Of a stretch of DNA of 64,000 bases, positions 45,804 to 55,221 are shown one piece after another. The notes beneath the pieces are model-generated. The model did no database searches. It was given only the letters and a program-made list of their open reading frames with translations, and had not been told where the DNA came from. Both the position numbers and the translations under genes were made by a program. The first letter of the stretch is position 1; each line of letters opens with the position of its first letter. Origin of the DNA: Lactiplantibacillus paraplantarum (GTDB taxonomy: Bacteria; Bacillota; Bacilli; Lactobacillales; Lactobacillaceae); assembly GCF_003641145.1 (NCBI RefSeq), contig NZ_CP032744.1:992001-1056000 (forward strand), written 5' to 3'.

Positions 45804-46997
45804 GTGTTTAAGCGCCTAAAAGATTCGGCCTTGTTATTTTGGTCACTTGAGATTTTAATTGTGGCGACCTTGATCTGGGTCTGCACGAACATTGGCTTTT
45901 TATTTCAGCCGATTGGTACCTTTTTAAGTGTCGTGTTCATGCCAATTGTGATTTCAGGATTTTTATTTTATATGTTGAATCCCCTAGTCAAATTATTGAC
46001 GAAGGTTCATTATAAGAAGTTTCGGATTTCGCGAACCGGGGCTGTTGCGATTGTATTTGTGCTATTATTTGGCCTATTAGCGTGGGGGGCCGTTTCCTTG
46101 TTGCCGCGGTTAGTCAGTCAGGTCACCCAACTGATCTATAACCTGCCAAGCATTGCGACTGAAATGCAAAAGGCCGCGACTAAGATGATCAACAATAGTT
46201 CGGTGTTACAAAAAATCGACATCTCTTCGTATACTAAGCAGTTTAATGGGGAAATCAGTAAGTACGCCCAGAACTTTTTGTCATCATTGTCAAGCAGTGT
46301 TGTGACCGTGATTTCCACGGTGACGAGCGTGACAATCATGGCGATTACAATTCCAGTCGTGTTGTTCTACATGTTGAAGGATAGTGAAAAGTTCATCCCG
46401 GCCATTAGTCGGTTCTTGCCTAAGAAGCAACGGCCCGAAGTCATTGGTTTATTACAAAAGATGGGCGATACGATTTCAAGTTACATTAGTGGTCAAGTGA
46501 TCGAATGTCTATTCGTGGGGACGTTTACGGCTATTGGTTATATGTTAATTTCCCAGCCATACGGGTTATTACTCGGGGTGATTGCTGGGTTAACGAATAT
46601 TATTCCATATGTTGGTCCGTACATCGGGATTGCGCCATCATTAATTGTGGCGTTTACCAAGTCACCGATGCAGGTAGTGTACGTAGTCATTGTGGTGGTG
46701 ATTGTGCAACAGGTTGATGGTAACTTGATTTACCCGAATATTATTGGGCGAACACTCAAGATCCATCCGTTGACAATTATTATTTTGTTGCTGGCGGCGG
46801 GAAATATTGCCGGTATTTTGGGCATGATCCTGGCGATTCCATTCTATGCCGTGGTACGGACCGTGGTCGTGTACCTCTATAATATTGCTGAGCTACGTAA
46901 TGAGGAGCACTTGCGTAAGCAAACAACGGTCTATCAACCACAGCCACCCAAAGCGACTAAGGCTGATTTGACGGCGAACTCAAAATTAAAGAAGTAG
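45804..46997 (+). CDS. AI-2E family permease (UPF0118)
   Basis: A 397-residue membrane protein with about eight helices and the family signature NIIPYVGPYIGIAPSLIVAF followed by QVDGNLIYPNIIGRTLKIHP. The name comes from E. coli TqsA; many members are ion antiporters or of unknown function, so autoinducer export should not be assumed. GTG 45804 follows GGGAGGAGCGCGA. tagD follows 52 bases later, after a TATAAT sequence that could be a separate promoter. Confidence 0.9.
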   Translation: MFKRLKDSALLFWSLEILIVATLIWVCTNIGFLFQPIGTFLSVVFMPIVISGFLFYMLNPLVKLLTKVHYKKFRISRTGAVAIVFVLLFGLLAWGAVSLLPRLVSQVTQLIYNLPSIATEMQKAATKMINNSSVLQKIDISSYTKQFNGEISKYAQNFLSSLSSSVVTVISTVTSVTIMAITIPVVLFYMLKDSEKFIPAISRFLPKKQRPEVIGLLQKMGDTISSYISGQVIECLFVGTFTAIGYMLISQPYGLLLGVIAGLTNIIPYVGPYIGIAPSLIVAFTKSPMQVVYVVIVVVIVQQVDGNLIYPNIIGRTLKIHPLTIIILLLAAGNIAGILGMILAIPFYAVVRTVVVYLYNIAELRNEEHLRKQTTVYQPQPPKATKADLTANSKLKK

Positions 46998-47049
46998 CCT
47001 GTGCTATAATGGGTGAATTAATCTTGAACGCGTCACAAGGAGTGATTTT

Positions 47050-47451
47050 TTGAAGAAAGTAATTACGTACGGGACATTTGATTTGTTGCACAAGGGTCAT
47101 ATCCGGTTACTCAAACGTGCACGCGCTTTGGGTGATCATTTGACGGTGTGCGTCTCAACCGACGAGTTTAATGCCGAAAAGGGAAAGCATGCGTATACGT
47201 CGTATGAAGACCGCAAGTATATTCTACAGGCGATTCGCTATGTTGATGAAGTGTTACCTGAGAAAAGCTGGGATCAGAAAATTAGTGATGTTGCCGATAA
47301 TGATATTGATGTTTTCGTGATGGGAGACGATTGGCGCGGTAAGTTCGACTTTTTGAAAGATTATTGTGAGGTCGTCTATTTGCCCCGCACCGCGGGTATT
47401 TCATCAACGCGTATCAAGCATGATTTAGGTAGTCATCTAGACGAACAGTAG
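47050..47451 (+). CDS. tagD: Glycerol-3-phosphate cytidylyltransferase
   Basis: A 133-residue enzyme making CDP-glycerol for wall teichoic acid. GTFDLLHKGH (His14, His17) is the H-x-G-H nucleotide motif and GISSTRIKHDL the R/K signature at the C-terminus; the length is standard. It starts at TTG 47050 after AAGGAGTGATT. No other tag genes are adjacent. Confidence 0.96.
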   Translation: MKKVITYGTFDLLHKGHIRLLKRARALGDHLTVCVSTDEFNAEKGKHAYTSYEDRKYILQAIRYVDEVLPEKSWDQKISDVADNDIDVFVMGDDWRGKFDFLKDYCEVVYLPRTAGISSTRIKHDLGSHLDEQ

Positions 47452-47478
47452 CATCGTTTGACATTGAATTAAGCGACT

Positions 47479-47532
47479 ATCAAATACCGTCGTTACTCAG
47501 CAAGTGGATTGTGAGTAACGACGGTATTTGAT
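47479..47532. terminator. Bidirectional hairpin between convergent genes
   Basis: A 21-bp perfect stem (starting ATCAAATACCGTCGTTACTC) with a 12-base loop lies between tagD and the gluconate permease gene. The T-runs are short. Confidence 0.75.
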
Positions 47533-47615
47533 TTAGTGCGGTTTAAGCTGACATAATGGTTAACTGGTTACCAGATTAACTGATATGTAGCTGTCACCAG
47601 GCTGGACTCATAGAT

Positions 47616-48971
47616 TTAATGGAAAATAGCATTTAAGGCCAACACGCCACCGAGACCACAGAAGGCAATAATGGTTTCCAACATAGTCCACGTGAGCAAA
47701 GTCTGCTTGACGGTTAGGTCGAAATATTCTCGGAACATCCAGAAGCCAGCATCGTTAACGTGTGAAGCGGCGACACTCCCAGACCCGATGGCAATTACCA
47801 TTAAGGCCGGATCGATACCTGCTTGAGTCATTAATGGGGCAACCAGACCGGCTGCAGTTAAGGCTGCGACGGTCGCTGAACCGAGTGAGACCCGCAAGAT
47901 GACGGCGACTAACCAACCTAAAATCAGTGGTGAGATGCTGCTGCCGCTAAATAACTGGGCAACGGCTTTGCCGACACCACCATCGATTAGAATCTGCTTG
48001 AAGGCCCCACCACCACCAATGATTAGGAGCAGCATGGCGATTGATTTCGTAGCATCTTCAATAGTGGCTGTCATCGCTTTATTGGTCTTGTGTTGATGAA
48101 TCCCCATAGACCAAAGTGCGAATAAGAGTGAAATCAGCATGGCGATACCTGGGGCCCCAATCAAACGGATGATTTGATCCGTTGTTGAGGGGTTCTTAGG
48201 TGTGACACCATGGTCGACGACCAATTCATAGACAGTAGTGATCGTCATTAAAATCACGGGGAACAAAGCAGTCAATACACTCAGACCAAAGCTTGGTGCT
48301 TCGGATACTTTGAATTGCCGTTTATTACTGTTGAGTGGTAAGTGTGGTTTGGCTGCGAAGGCCTCTGGCACCATTTTTTGTGCCCACCGTGAGAAGAGTG
48401 GGCCCGCAATATAAACAGTGGGGATCGCGATAATAATCCCAAATAATAACACGTGCCCAACGTTAGCATTTAACGTAGTCGCAATGGCCGTTGGTGCCGG
48501 GTGGGGTGGTAAGAAGCCGTGGGTGACGGATAGGGCCGCCCCCATAGGTATTCCTAGGTAGAGAACTGGAACTTGGGCTTCAATGGCAATGGCAAACACG
48601 ATTGGAATCAACAGGACGATACCCACTTCAAAGAATAGTGCAATCCCAATAATGAAGGATGCAATCACAATGGCAATTTGTAGACGTTTGCGACCAAAGA
48701 TATCAATCAACGTGGTCGAAATTGTATACGCACCACCAGCATCTGCCACTAAGCGGCCAAGCATCGCGCCGAAGCCAAAGACGAGGGCCAATTCACCGAG
48801 CTGTCCGCCAATGCCGTTTTGGATACTAGTCGCAATCTTTGTCAGGGGCATTCCTAGACCGATCCCGACGACAACCGCCGTAACGATCAAGGCGATATAA
48901 GTATTCAATTTGAACTTAATAATGAGAATTAATAATAATAAAATGCCGAGTGTCAGAACAACGAATGGCAT
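47616..48971 (-). CDS. gntP: Gluconate permease, GntP family
   Basis: A 451-residue proton-linked gluconate importer with 12-14 hydrophobic segments. PPHPAPTAIATTLNANVGH and GSGSVAASHVNDAGFWMFRE are strong GntP-family signatures. ATG 48971 is preferred because AGGA lies ten bases ahead; GTG 48980 is next to that site. It is the third gene of the gnd-gntK-gntP operon, 12 bases after gntK. Confidence 0.93.
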   Translation of the reverse strand: MPFVVLTLGILLLLILIIKFKLNTYIALIVTAVVVGIGLGMPLTKIATSIQNGIGGQLGELALVFGFGAMLGRLVADAGGAYTISTTLIDIFGRKRLQIAIVIASFIIGIALFFEVGIVLLIPIVFAIAIEAQVPVLYLGIPMGAALSVTHGFLPPHPAPTAIATTLNANVGHVLLFGIIIAIPTVYIAGPLFSRWAQKMVPEAFAAKPHLPLNSNKRQFKVSEAPSFGLSVLTALFPVILMTITTVYELVVDHGVTPKNPSTTDQIIRLIGAPGIAMLISLLFALWSMGIHQHKTNKAMTATIEDATKSIAMLLLIIGGGGAFKQILIDGGVGKAVAQLFSGSSISPLILGWLVAVILRVSLGSATVAALTAAGLVAPLMTQAGIDPALMVIAIGSGSVAASHVNDAGFWMFREYFDLTVKQTLLTWTMLETIIAFCGLGGVLALNAIFH

Positions 48972-48983
48972 GATGGTCACTTC

Positions 48984-50498
48984 CTAACGGTTTAAAGTTG
49001 CAATTTCATGGTATAAAGGTGCTAATTGCGCCGTAACGTGGTCAAAGACGACTTGATGTTGATGATAGCGTTCGTGGTTGACGGCATTAGGTTGATACGT
49101 TTCGGTAGCCCCAATCATGGCATGAATGGCATTTAAATCATCAATGTGGCCAAGTGCTTTTAAACCAATGACCGCAGCTGCCAAGCAGGAACTCTCAAAA
49201 CTAGCCGGGATCGTGATTGGTTGGCCTAAAACGTCCGTTAAGATTTGACGCCAGAGACTTGAACGTGCAAAGCCCCCGGTCGCCCGAATCGCGTGAACGG
49301 GTTCGGCAGCGGCGGTCAGTTGTAAGACGGTGTTCAAGTTCATCACGATGCCTTCCAAAACAGCCCGGGCAATGTCAGCTTTGCTCGTCGTGGTCGTCAC
49401 TCCGAGCAAAGAACCGCGCGCATCGGCATTCCAGAGTGGTGCCCGTTCGCCACTTAAGTATGGGTGGAATAATAGGCCATGGGCACCGACGGGAACGGTC
49501 GCGGCAAGCGCTGTCAATTGATCATAAGGATCTTGTTGATTAGCACGGGCCGTTTGACTTTCCGTGGTAAATAGTTCGTCGCGAACCCAGCGAAAGACTT
49601 GGCCACCGTTGTTGATCGGTCCACCGACAATCCAGTGGTGGGGGGCGACGTAGTAACAAAATAGACGTCCCTCGGGATCTAAGTACGGCTGCTTAGTCAT
49701 CACACGCACTGCCCCAGAAGTACCGATCGTAATAGCCGCGACACCAGGTTCATCGGCACCAACGCCTAAGTTAGAGAGGGCACCATCGCTGGCTCCCATG
49801 ATGATTTTAGTGCGGGCTGTCAAGCCAAGGGTTGTAGCGGCGTCAGGCGTTAGACCATCAATTACGGCATCAGTATCAACTAACGGTGGCAGTTGAGTTC
49901 GGGTGATGTGAGCATAGTCTAGGGCAATTGGTTCCCAGTCAAAATTATAAAGGTTGAATAAACCAGTGGCGTTGGCCATCGAATAATCCATTTGAAGTTG
50001 ACCAGTCATTAAGTAAATCACGTACTCTTTGATGCCGACCACGTGGCAGGTTTGTGCCAGTAATTCGGGTTCATGGTGAGCTAGCCAGTGTAATTTGACG
50101 AGTGGACTCATCGGGTGAATCGGCGTTCCTGTGAGGTGATAAAGCTGGTCACCGAGTGGTTGAGTCTTCAGCTTGGCCGCGTCTTGGGCCGCACGATTAT
50201 CTGCCCAAGTGATGACTCGGGTCAGCGGTTGTTTGTTGTCATCTAGCAAGATCAAACTGTGCATGGCGGATGAGAAGGCGATGCCCTCGATTTCATCAGC
50301 ATCAATGCCAGCGCTCACTTGATGAATTGTTTGTTGAACCGCCCGCCAGATTTCACGGGGGTCTTCTTCAGCTGTCGTAACGGTATCGTGATAGAGTGGG
50401 TAGCCAACGTTGGCACTCGCAATTACGTGCCCCTGATGATCGTATAAGACAGACTTGGTACTAGTCGTTCCTAAATCAGTTCCAATTAGATAAGTCAT
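48984..50498 (-). CDS. gntK: Gluconokinase, FGGY family
   Basis: A 504-residue sugar kinase phosphorylating gluconate to 6-phosphogluconate. YLIGTDLGTTSTKSVLYD is the N-terminal phosphate motif; ITIGTSGAVRV and IRATGGFARSSLWRQIL are the ATP-binding FGGY elements; the length is normal. AGGAGGAACCTAGCACC lies ahead of the ATG. The operon context fixes the substrate as gluconate. Confidence 0.94.
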   Translation of the reverse strand: MTYLIGTDLGTTSTKSVLYDHQGHVIASANVGYPLYHDTVTTAEEDPREIWRAVQQTIHQVSAGIDADEIEGIAFSSAMHSLILLDDNKQPLTRVITWADNRAAQDAAKLKTQPLGDQLYHLTGTPIHPMSPLVKLHWLAHHEPELLAQTCHVVGIKEYVIYLMTGQLQMDYSMANATGLFNLYNFDWEPIALDYAHITRTQLPPLVDTDAVIDGLTPDAATTLGLTARTKIIMGASDGALSNLGVGADEPGVAAITIGTSGAVRVMTKQPYLDPEGRLFCYYVAPHHWIVGGPINNGGQVFRWVRDELFTTESQTARANQQDPYDQLTALAATVPVGAHGLLFHPYLSGERAPLWNADARGSLLGVTTTTSKADIARAVLEGIVMNLNTVLQLTAAAEPVHAIRATGGFARSSLWRQILTDVLGQPITIPASFESSCLAAAVIGLKALGHIDDLNAIHAMIGATETYQPNAVNHERYHQHQVVFDHVTAQLAPLYHEIATLNR

Positions 50499-50513
50499 GG
50501 TGCTAGGTTCCTC

Positions 50514-51410
50514 CTATTCGTGATCGACAGCGTGCCCGCCAAATTCGTTGCGTAACGCAGCGACAACTTTACCAGTGAAGGTATCATCAGTCTCTGAACG
50601 ATAACGCATCATTAAGGCCATCGCAATAACGGGAGTTGCAACTCGCTGATCCAAGGCGGTGTCTAAGGTCCAGCGGCCTTCTCCGGAAGAATGCATGACG
50701 CCTTTGATTTCGTCTAAGTTGCCATCCTTGCTGAAGGCATCTTCTGCGAGGCCCATGAGCCAGCTGCGAATAACCGAGCCGTTATTCCACATCTTGGCAA
50801 CGGCGGCGTTGTCGTAAGTGAACTGGCTATGCTGTAAAACATCAAAGCCTTCACCTATTGCTGCCATCATACCATATTCGATTCCGTTATGGACCATCTT
50901 CAAGTAGTGACCACTACCAGTAGGACCGGTGTACAAATAACCATCGGGGGCGGCGATTGCTTTAAAGATTGGTTCAACTATTTTGAAGATAGCGAGATCT
51001 CCACCAATCATGAAATTACCGTCTTGCCGCGCGCCAGCTTGACCACCGGAAGTACCGACGTCTAAAAAGTTAATATGGTGCGTAGCTAATTGTTCGCCAT
51101 GGCGAATGCTATCTTGATAGTGCGAGTTACCACCGTCGAGGACGATATCACCAGCACTTAGCGTAGTTGTTAATTGATCAATGACACTAGTTGTTGCTTT
51201 GCCAGCGGGTACCATGATCCAAATAATCCGGGGTGTTGGCAATTGGTCAAGTAAATGACTGAGATCGGTTGCCGTTGCAATCCCCTGATTGGAAGCGGTC
51301 TGGAGATTGGTTGGATTTAAATCCATACCGACGGGCGTGTGTCCGTTGTCTTGCATATTCAATGCCAAGTTCATACCCATTTTTCCTAAGCCAATCAATC
51401 CTAATTTCAT
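50514..51410 (-). CDS. gnd: 6-phosphogluconate dehydrogenase, short NAD-type
   Basis: A 298-residue decarboxylating 6-phosphogluconate dehydrogenase. GLIGLGKMGMNLALNM is the Rossmann turn, FLDVGTSGGQAGARQDGNFM the substrate region, and GSGHYLKMVHNGIEYGMMAA holds the catalytic Lys and Asn. The ~300-residue length marks the short GntZ/YqeC class instead of the 470-residue Gnd. It is first in the gluconate operon and turns 6-phosphogluconate into ribulose 5-phosphate. Confidence 0.93.
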   Translation of the reverse strand: MKLGLIGLGKMGMNLALNMQDNGHTPVGMDLNPTNLQTASNQGIATATDLSHLLDQLPTPRIIWIMVPAGKATTSVIDQLTTTLSAGDIVLDGGNSHYQDSIRHGEQLATHHINFLDVGTSGGQAGARQDGNFMIGGDLAIFKIVEPIFKAIAAPDGYLYTGPTGSGHYLKMVHNGIEYGMMAAIGEGFDVLQHSQFTYDNAAVAKMWNNGSVIRSWLMGLAEDAFSKDGNLDEIKGVMHSSGEGRWTLDTALDQRVATPVIAMALMMRYRSETDDTFTGKVVAALRNEFGGHAVDHE

Positions 51411-51435
51411 AATGAAACCCCTCTTTTAATTGAAA

Positions 51436-51464
51436 ATTATAAGTGCTTTTTGTATTCGCTTACA
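51436..51464 (-). promoter_or_regulatory. Promoter and cre site of the gluconate operon
   Basis: TGTATTCGCTTACA (51451-51464) matches the CcpA consensus with one mismatch. On the minus strand TATAAT lies at 51441-51436, 17 bases from a TGTAAG -35 inside the cre. CcpA should therefore repress gnd-gntK-gntP when preferred sugars are present. Confidence 0.72.
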
Positions 51465-51530
51465 TTGTAATAAAATTATTTACATAAATCAACCTTATAT
51501 TTGTAAAATGTTTTCATGCTCAGCCAAATA

Positions 51531-51568
51531 ATGGCAACTAAGCCCAATTTGACGGGCTTAGTTGCCAT
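51531..51568. terminator. Hairpin terminator after the oxidoreductase gene
   Basis: ATGGCAACTAAGCCC and its exact complement form a 15-bp stem with an eight-base loop, 12 bases beyond the minus-strand stop codon. Confidence 0.82.
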
Positions 51569-51580
51569 GTGGATTTTTTG

Positions 51581-52903
51581 TTAGATTGCTGACCAAACCG
51601 CTGCGCCGATACTTGGGAAGAGGGTGACTAGTTGTTCACGTTGTGCCGGAGTCAGTTGATATTGAATAGCTGGTAACAACGCATTGATGGTGTTTTCAGC
51701 TTGTTCACCTAATTCGGCCGCACCAATTAAGCGCTGTTCGTTATCGGTGACAAGTAGGTTATGGCCCACCACGTCGCGCGTAGTTTGCCGGAACCAGTCG
51801 TCTTTTAGATCATTGACGGTCACCGTTGCGTCGCTGGTTGTATCGGTCGGAATGGTGCCGACTTGGGCTAGGCGTGGTGACGTAAAGACGACCGATGGAA
51901 TGGCCGGATACTTGATAGGGGCAGAGGTATCGCCCGTAAACAAGTGGATTAGATATTGTGATTCGAAGATGGCCGTCGGGGTCAGTTTCGGTTGGTCTTT
52001 AGCAAGGACGTCACCAGAGGCGTAGATCCCAGCAACACTCGTTTGTAAATGATCATCAACGGTAATACCGGCAGCGGTGTAATCGACACCAATCTTTTCA
52101 AGACCTAAGTTGGCTGTGTTCGGTTGGCGACCGGTAGCATCTAAGATCCAATCAGTTGTAACCGTATCATCGTCACTGATCACAGCTAATTGATCACCTG
52201 CAGGCTGGATGGCAGTCGGAATCCATTCCCGTTTGAGATTCAAGCCCTGGTCAACGAGCTTGGCCAGTAGTCGCTCAACAAAGGGTTGGTGGAAACTACG
52301 GAGCGCTTGATCGCCACGCATAAGGAGCGTAACTTGACTGCCCGCGGTCAACGCCATGTTGGCAAATTCAAGACCGATGTAGCCGGCACCAATTACCGTA
52401 ATGTGGTGCGGTAAAGTCGTTAAGTTCAAAAAGTCATTACTATCATGAGCGAGGTCGGACCCTGGAATATCGAGGCGGTGAGGGTGCTGACCCGTTGCAA
52501 TGACGATCTTATCAGCGGTGTATGTCTTATCCGCTACTTGGACCGTGTGGGTATCGACAAAGGTACCACGGCCATGAATAAGCGTGACGCCAGCGCCAGT
52601 CATTAACCCAGCAATCATATCCGGTAAGCCTTCAATGACAGCCCGTTCGTGTTCGAAGTTCGCTTGCCAGTCGATCGTTGGTTCACCGGTCAGACCGTAG
52701 CCTTGAAAGTTGGCAACTTGGCTTTTTAACGCAACTGGCTGGTCTAAGGTGATTTTGGCATTGCAACCGCGGTTGGGACAGGTACCACCAATCAGATCAG
52801 TTTCGATGACGGCTACTTTTTGACCACGTGCCGCTAACGGAATGGCCCCGTCAAAAGTACCGTGACCACTACCTAAATATAAAACATCAAATTTTTCTGA
52901 CAT
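51581..52903 (-). CDS. FAD disulfide oxidoreductase-like protein (glutathione reductase family)
   Basis: A 440-residue flavoprotein. GSGHGTFDGA and VAVIETDLIGGTCPNRGC give the FAD fold and the redox pair Cys42/Cys47; VIGAGYIGLEFA is the NAD(P) fold; GIYASGDV is the second FAD motif. In glutathione reductases the C-terminus carries a catalytic His-Pro near HPT; here the matching place reads LFPSIGA, with no His. The substrate is unclear. ATG 52903 follows GAGGAGG. Confidence 0.88.
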   Translation of the reverse strand: MSEKFDVLYLGSGHGTFDGAIPLAARGQKVAVIETDLIGGTCPNRGCNAKITLDQPVALKSQVANFQGYGLTGEPTIDWQANFEHERAVIEGLPDMIAGLMTGAGVTLIHGRGTFVDTHTVQVADKTYTADKIVIATGQHPHRLDIPGSDLAHDSNDFLNLTTLPHHITVIGAGYIGLEFANMALTAGSQVTLLMRGDQALRSFHQPFVERLLAKLVDQGLNLKREWIPTAIQPAGDQLAVISDDDTVTTDWILDATGRQPNTANLGLEKIGVDYTAAGITVDDHLQTSVAGIYASGDVLAKDQPKLTPTAIFESQYLIHLFTGDTSAPIKYPAIPSVVFTSPRLAQVGTIPTDTTSDATVTVNDLKDDWFRQTTRDVVGHNLLVTDNEQRLIGAAELGEQAENTINALLPAIQYQLTPAQREQLVTLFPSIGAAVWSAI

Positions 52904-53201
52904 ATTAAAATCCTCCTCGTTCCCAAGTGACACTTAATTTAAAAACAAATACATTGTACACAACTTAATTTATAATGCCAAATAGAATGCAACATTAATT
53001 TAGTTTGATGGTATGTAAACCGGTTACAAACAGATGATAACGACTTAGTAAGGTGAATTCGCAATGAATCATCGTAAGATAATGGGTGGTACTGGATTTT
53101 TTAGTCAAATATCAGTAAAATATGTAAGGCTATGTTTTTTTACGGTGGGACGGTACCACCGTGCACGTTGAATATACAGGTTATGATGAAAGGAATTTTT
53201 A
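52904..53201. other. Divergent promoter region of the oxidoreductase and prfC
   Basis: About 300 AT-rich bases with no gene. ACGGTGG and CCACCGT (53142-53162) form a small hairpin 40 bases ahead of prfC. Promoters for both genes must lie here but no textbook pair stands out. Confidence 0.45.
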
Positions 53202-54779
53202 ATGAATAAGACAGAACTAACCGCCGCGGTCAATACCCGGCGTACCTTTGCGATTATTTCTCACCCGGATGCCGGGAAAACGACCATTACGGAACAGATG
53301 TTATTGTTTGGTGGTGTCGTTCGTCAGGCCGGTACGGTCAAAGCCCGTAAAAGCGGTAACTTTGCTAAGTCTGACTGGATGGAAATCGAAAAGAAGCGGG
53401 GCATCTCAGTGACGAGTTCCGTGATGCAATTCGATTATGATGGTAAACGGATCAACATCTTAGATACCCCCGGACATGAGGATTTCTCTGAAGATACTTA
53501 CCGGACGTTGATGGCGGTCGATTCCGCAGTCATGGTCATTGACTCGGCTAAGGGGATCGAACCCCAGACGAAGAAGTTGTTCCAGATTTGTAAGATGCGG
53601 GGCATTCCGATCTTTACGTTCATGAACAAGTTGGACCGTGATGGACGTGAACCATTGGATCTGCTGAACGAAGTCGAAGAAGTCTTAGGGATTGAGACGT
53701 ATCCAATGAACTGGCCAATGGGCATGGGTAAGGGACTGAAGGGCTTATATGATCGTTATAATCATCGTGTTGAGCTTTACCATAATGAAGCCCATGGTGA
53801 AACGTTCTTACCATTAGATGATAATGGCGAACTTGATCCTAGCAATGAATTAACGAAGGATAGTATTTATCGTGATACGTTGGATGAAGTCGAATTGATC
53901 AATGAAGCCGGTAATGACTTTGACGAAGCTAAGGTCATGGCCGGAGATATGACACCGGTCTTCTTCGGTTCAGCCCTGACTAATTTTGGGGTCGAAACGT
54001 TCTTGAAGACTTATCTCCAGTATGCGCCTAAACCAGCGGCTCATAAGACGCGCGATGATCAAGTGATTCAACCAACTGATGATGAATTTGCCGGTTTTGT
54101 CTTCAAGATTCAAGCGAACATGAACCCAAATCACCGTGATCGGATCGCCTTTGTCCGTATCTGTTCTGGCGAGTTTGACCGGGGGATGGACGTGGTCTTG
54201 CAGCGAACTGGCAAGAAGATGCGCTTAAACAACTCTACGCAATTCATGGCCGATACCCGTGAAACGGTGGAAACAGCCGTGGCCGGTGATATTGTCGGTC
54301 TTTATGATACGGGTAACTTCCAAATTGGAGATACGATTTACGCGGGCAAGAATGCGGTTCAATTCGAAAAATTGCCACAATTTACACCAGAATTGTTCAT
54401 GCGGGTCACGGCCAAGAACGTCATGAAACAAAAGTCTTTCCATAAAGGGATCGAACAACTGGTTCAAGAAGGGGCCGTGCAATTGTACACGTCGTATTCA
54501 ACCGGTGACTACATTCTCGGGGCGGTCGGTCAATTGCAATTTGAAGTCTTCAAATTCCGGATGCAAAATGAATATAATTCGGAAGTTGTCATGGAACCAA
54601 TGGGTAGCAAGACGGCTCGCTGGATTGATCCTGAACAATTGGACGAAAAGATGTCCAGTTCACGGAACTTATTAGTCAAGGATCGCTACGGTGCACCGCT
54701 CTTCTTATTCGAGAATGCCTTTGCGGAACGCTGGTTTGCGGATAAGTACCCAGATGTGAAGTTGACGTCGAAGCTGTAG
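53202..54779 (+). CDS. prfC: Peptide chain release factor 3
   Basis: A 525-residue GTPase that recycles RF1/RF2 from the ribosome. [14 protein letters not shown] is G1, [16 protein letters not shown] contains G2, [16 protein letters not shown] is G3 and [12 protein letters not shown] is G4; the length is typical. It starts at ATG 53202 with AAAGGAATTTTTA. The ~300-bp upstream region holds a 7-bp hairpin (53142-53162) of unknown role. Confidence 0.97.
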   Translation: MNKTELTAAVNTRRTFAIISHPDAGKTTITEQMLLFGGVVRQAGTVKARKSGNFAKSDWMEIEKKRGISVTSSVMQFDYDGKRINILDTPGHEDFSEDTYRTLMAVDSAVMVIDSAKGIEPQTKKLFQICKMRGIPIFTFMNKLDRDGREPLDLLNEVEEVLGIETYPMNWPMGMGKGLKGLYDRYNHRVELYHNEAHGETFLPLDDNGELDPSNELTKDSIYRDTLDEVELINEAGNDFDEAKVMAGDMTPVFFGSALTNFGVETFLKTYLQYAPKPAAHKTRDDQVIQPTDDEFAGFVFKIQANMNPNHRDRIAFVRICSGEFDRGMDVVLQRTGKKMRLNNSTQFMADTRETVETAVAGDIVGLYDTGNFQIGDTIYAGKNAVQFEKLPQFTPELFMRVTAKNVMKQKSFHKGIEQLVQEGAVQLYTSYSTGDYILGAVGQLQFEVFKFRMQNEYNSEVVMEPMGSKTARWIDPEQLDEKMSSSRNLLVKDRYGAPLFLFENAFAERWFADKYPDVKLTSKL

Positions 54780-55221
54780 GATCTAGCTAATGCTGCCGGA
54801 TTTGAGTCAATCGTGATAAGTCACTTTTGGCGCACGTTTTGACAATATTGATAGAAAAATCGTCTCGATTTCTTGAGACGTTATGATCTGAATTAGTCCT
54901 TGTCAAGCTGACAGATGAAATAATATAATTTTGTGCTTCACTAAACGGCCTTATTCCAGTATTCTGCTGGGGTAAGGTCGTTTTTTGCTGATGAACGGTC
55001 TAGGTTGTTGAATATAGTAGATGCCTTCCGCAACTAATTGCGCTTAGAGCCGGCCTGGTTTCAAGTTGGAACTAACGGAACGGTATCGACGCTTCATTTG
55101 ATTGTGTTTTAATACAAAGCTGTTATCAACACATGAGACGTTTGTGCCAGTTACTGTTTGGGATAAATCATGATTAAAACGTGCCAGTTAGTTGAATTAC
55201 TATTCGTCAGCACGTGTGCAT
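54780..55221. other. Intergenic region after prfC
   Basis: No gene is seen. It includes the second copy of the 35-bp dispersed repeat (54824-54858), a small hairpin CGTCTC/GAGACG just after it, a terminator at 54943-54986 and the left flank of repeat copy B. Confidence 0.55.
54943..54986 (+). terminator. Terminator
   Basis: AACGGCCTTATTCCAG pairs with CTGGGGTAAGGTCGTT using three G-T pairs, followed by TTTTTT. It is 165 bases after prfC and probably ends that transcript. Confidence 0.85.

Noticed and set aside
53141..53163. Sequence resembling a T-box (GGTGGGACGGTACCACCG) ahead of prfC
   Set aside because: It is only a 7-bp hairpin; there is no long leader, specifier loop or terminator, and prfC is not a T-box-regulated gene.
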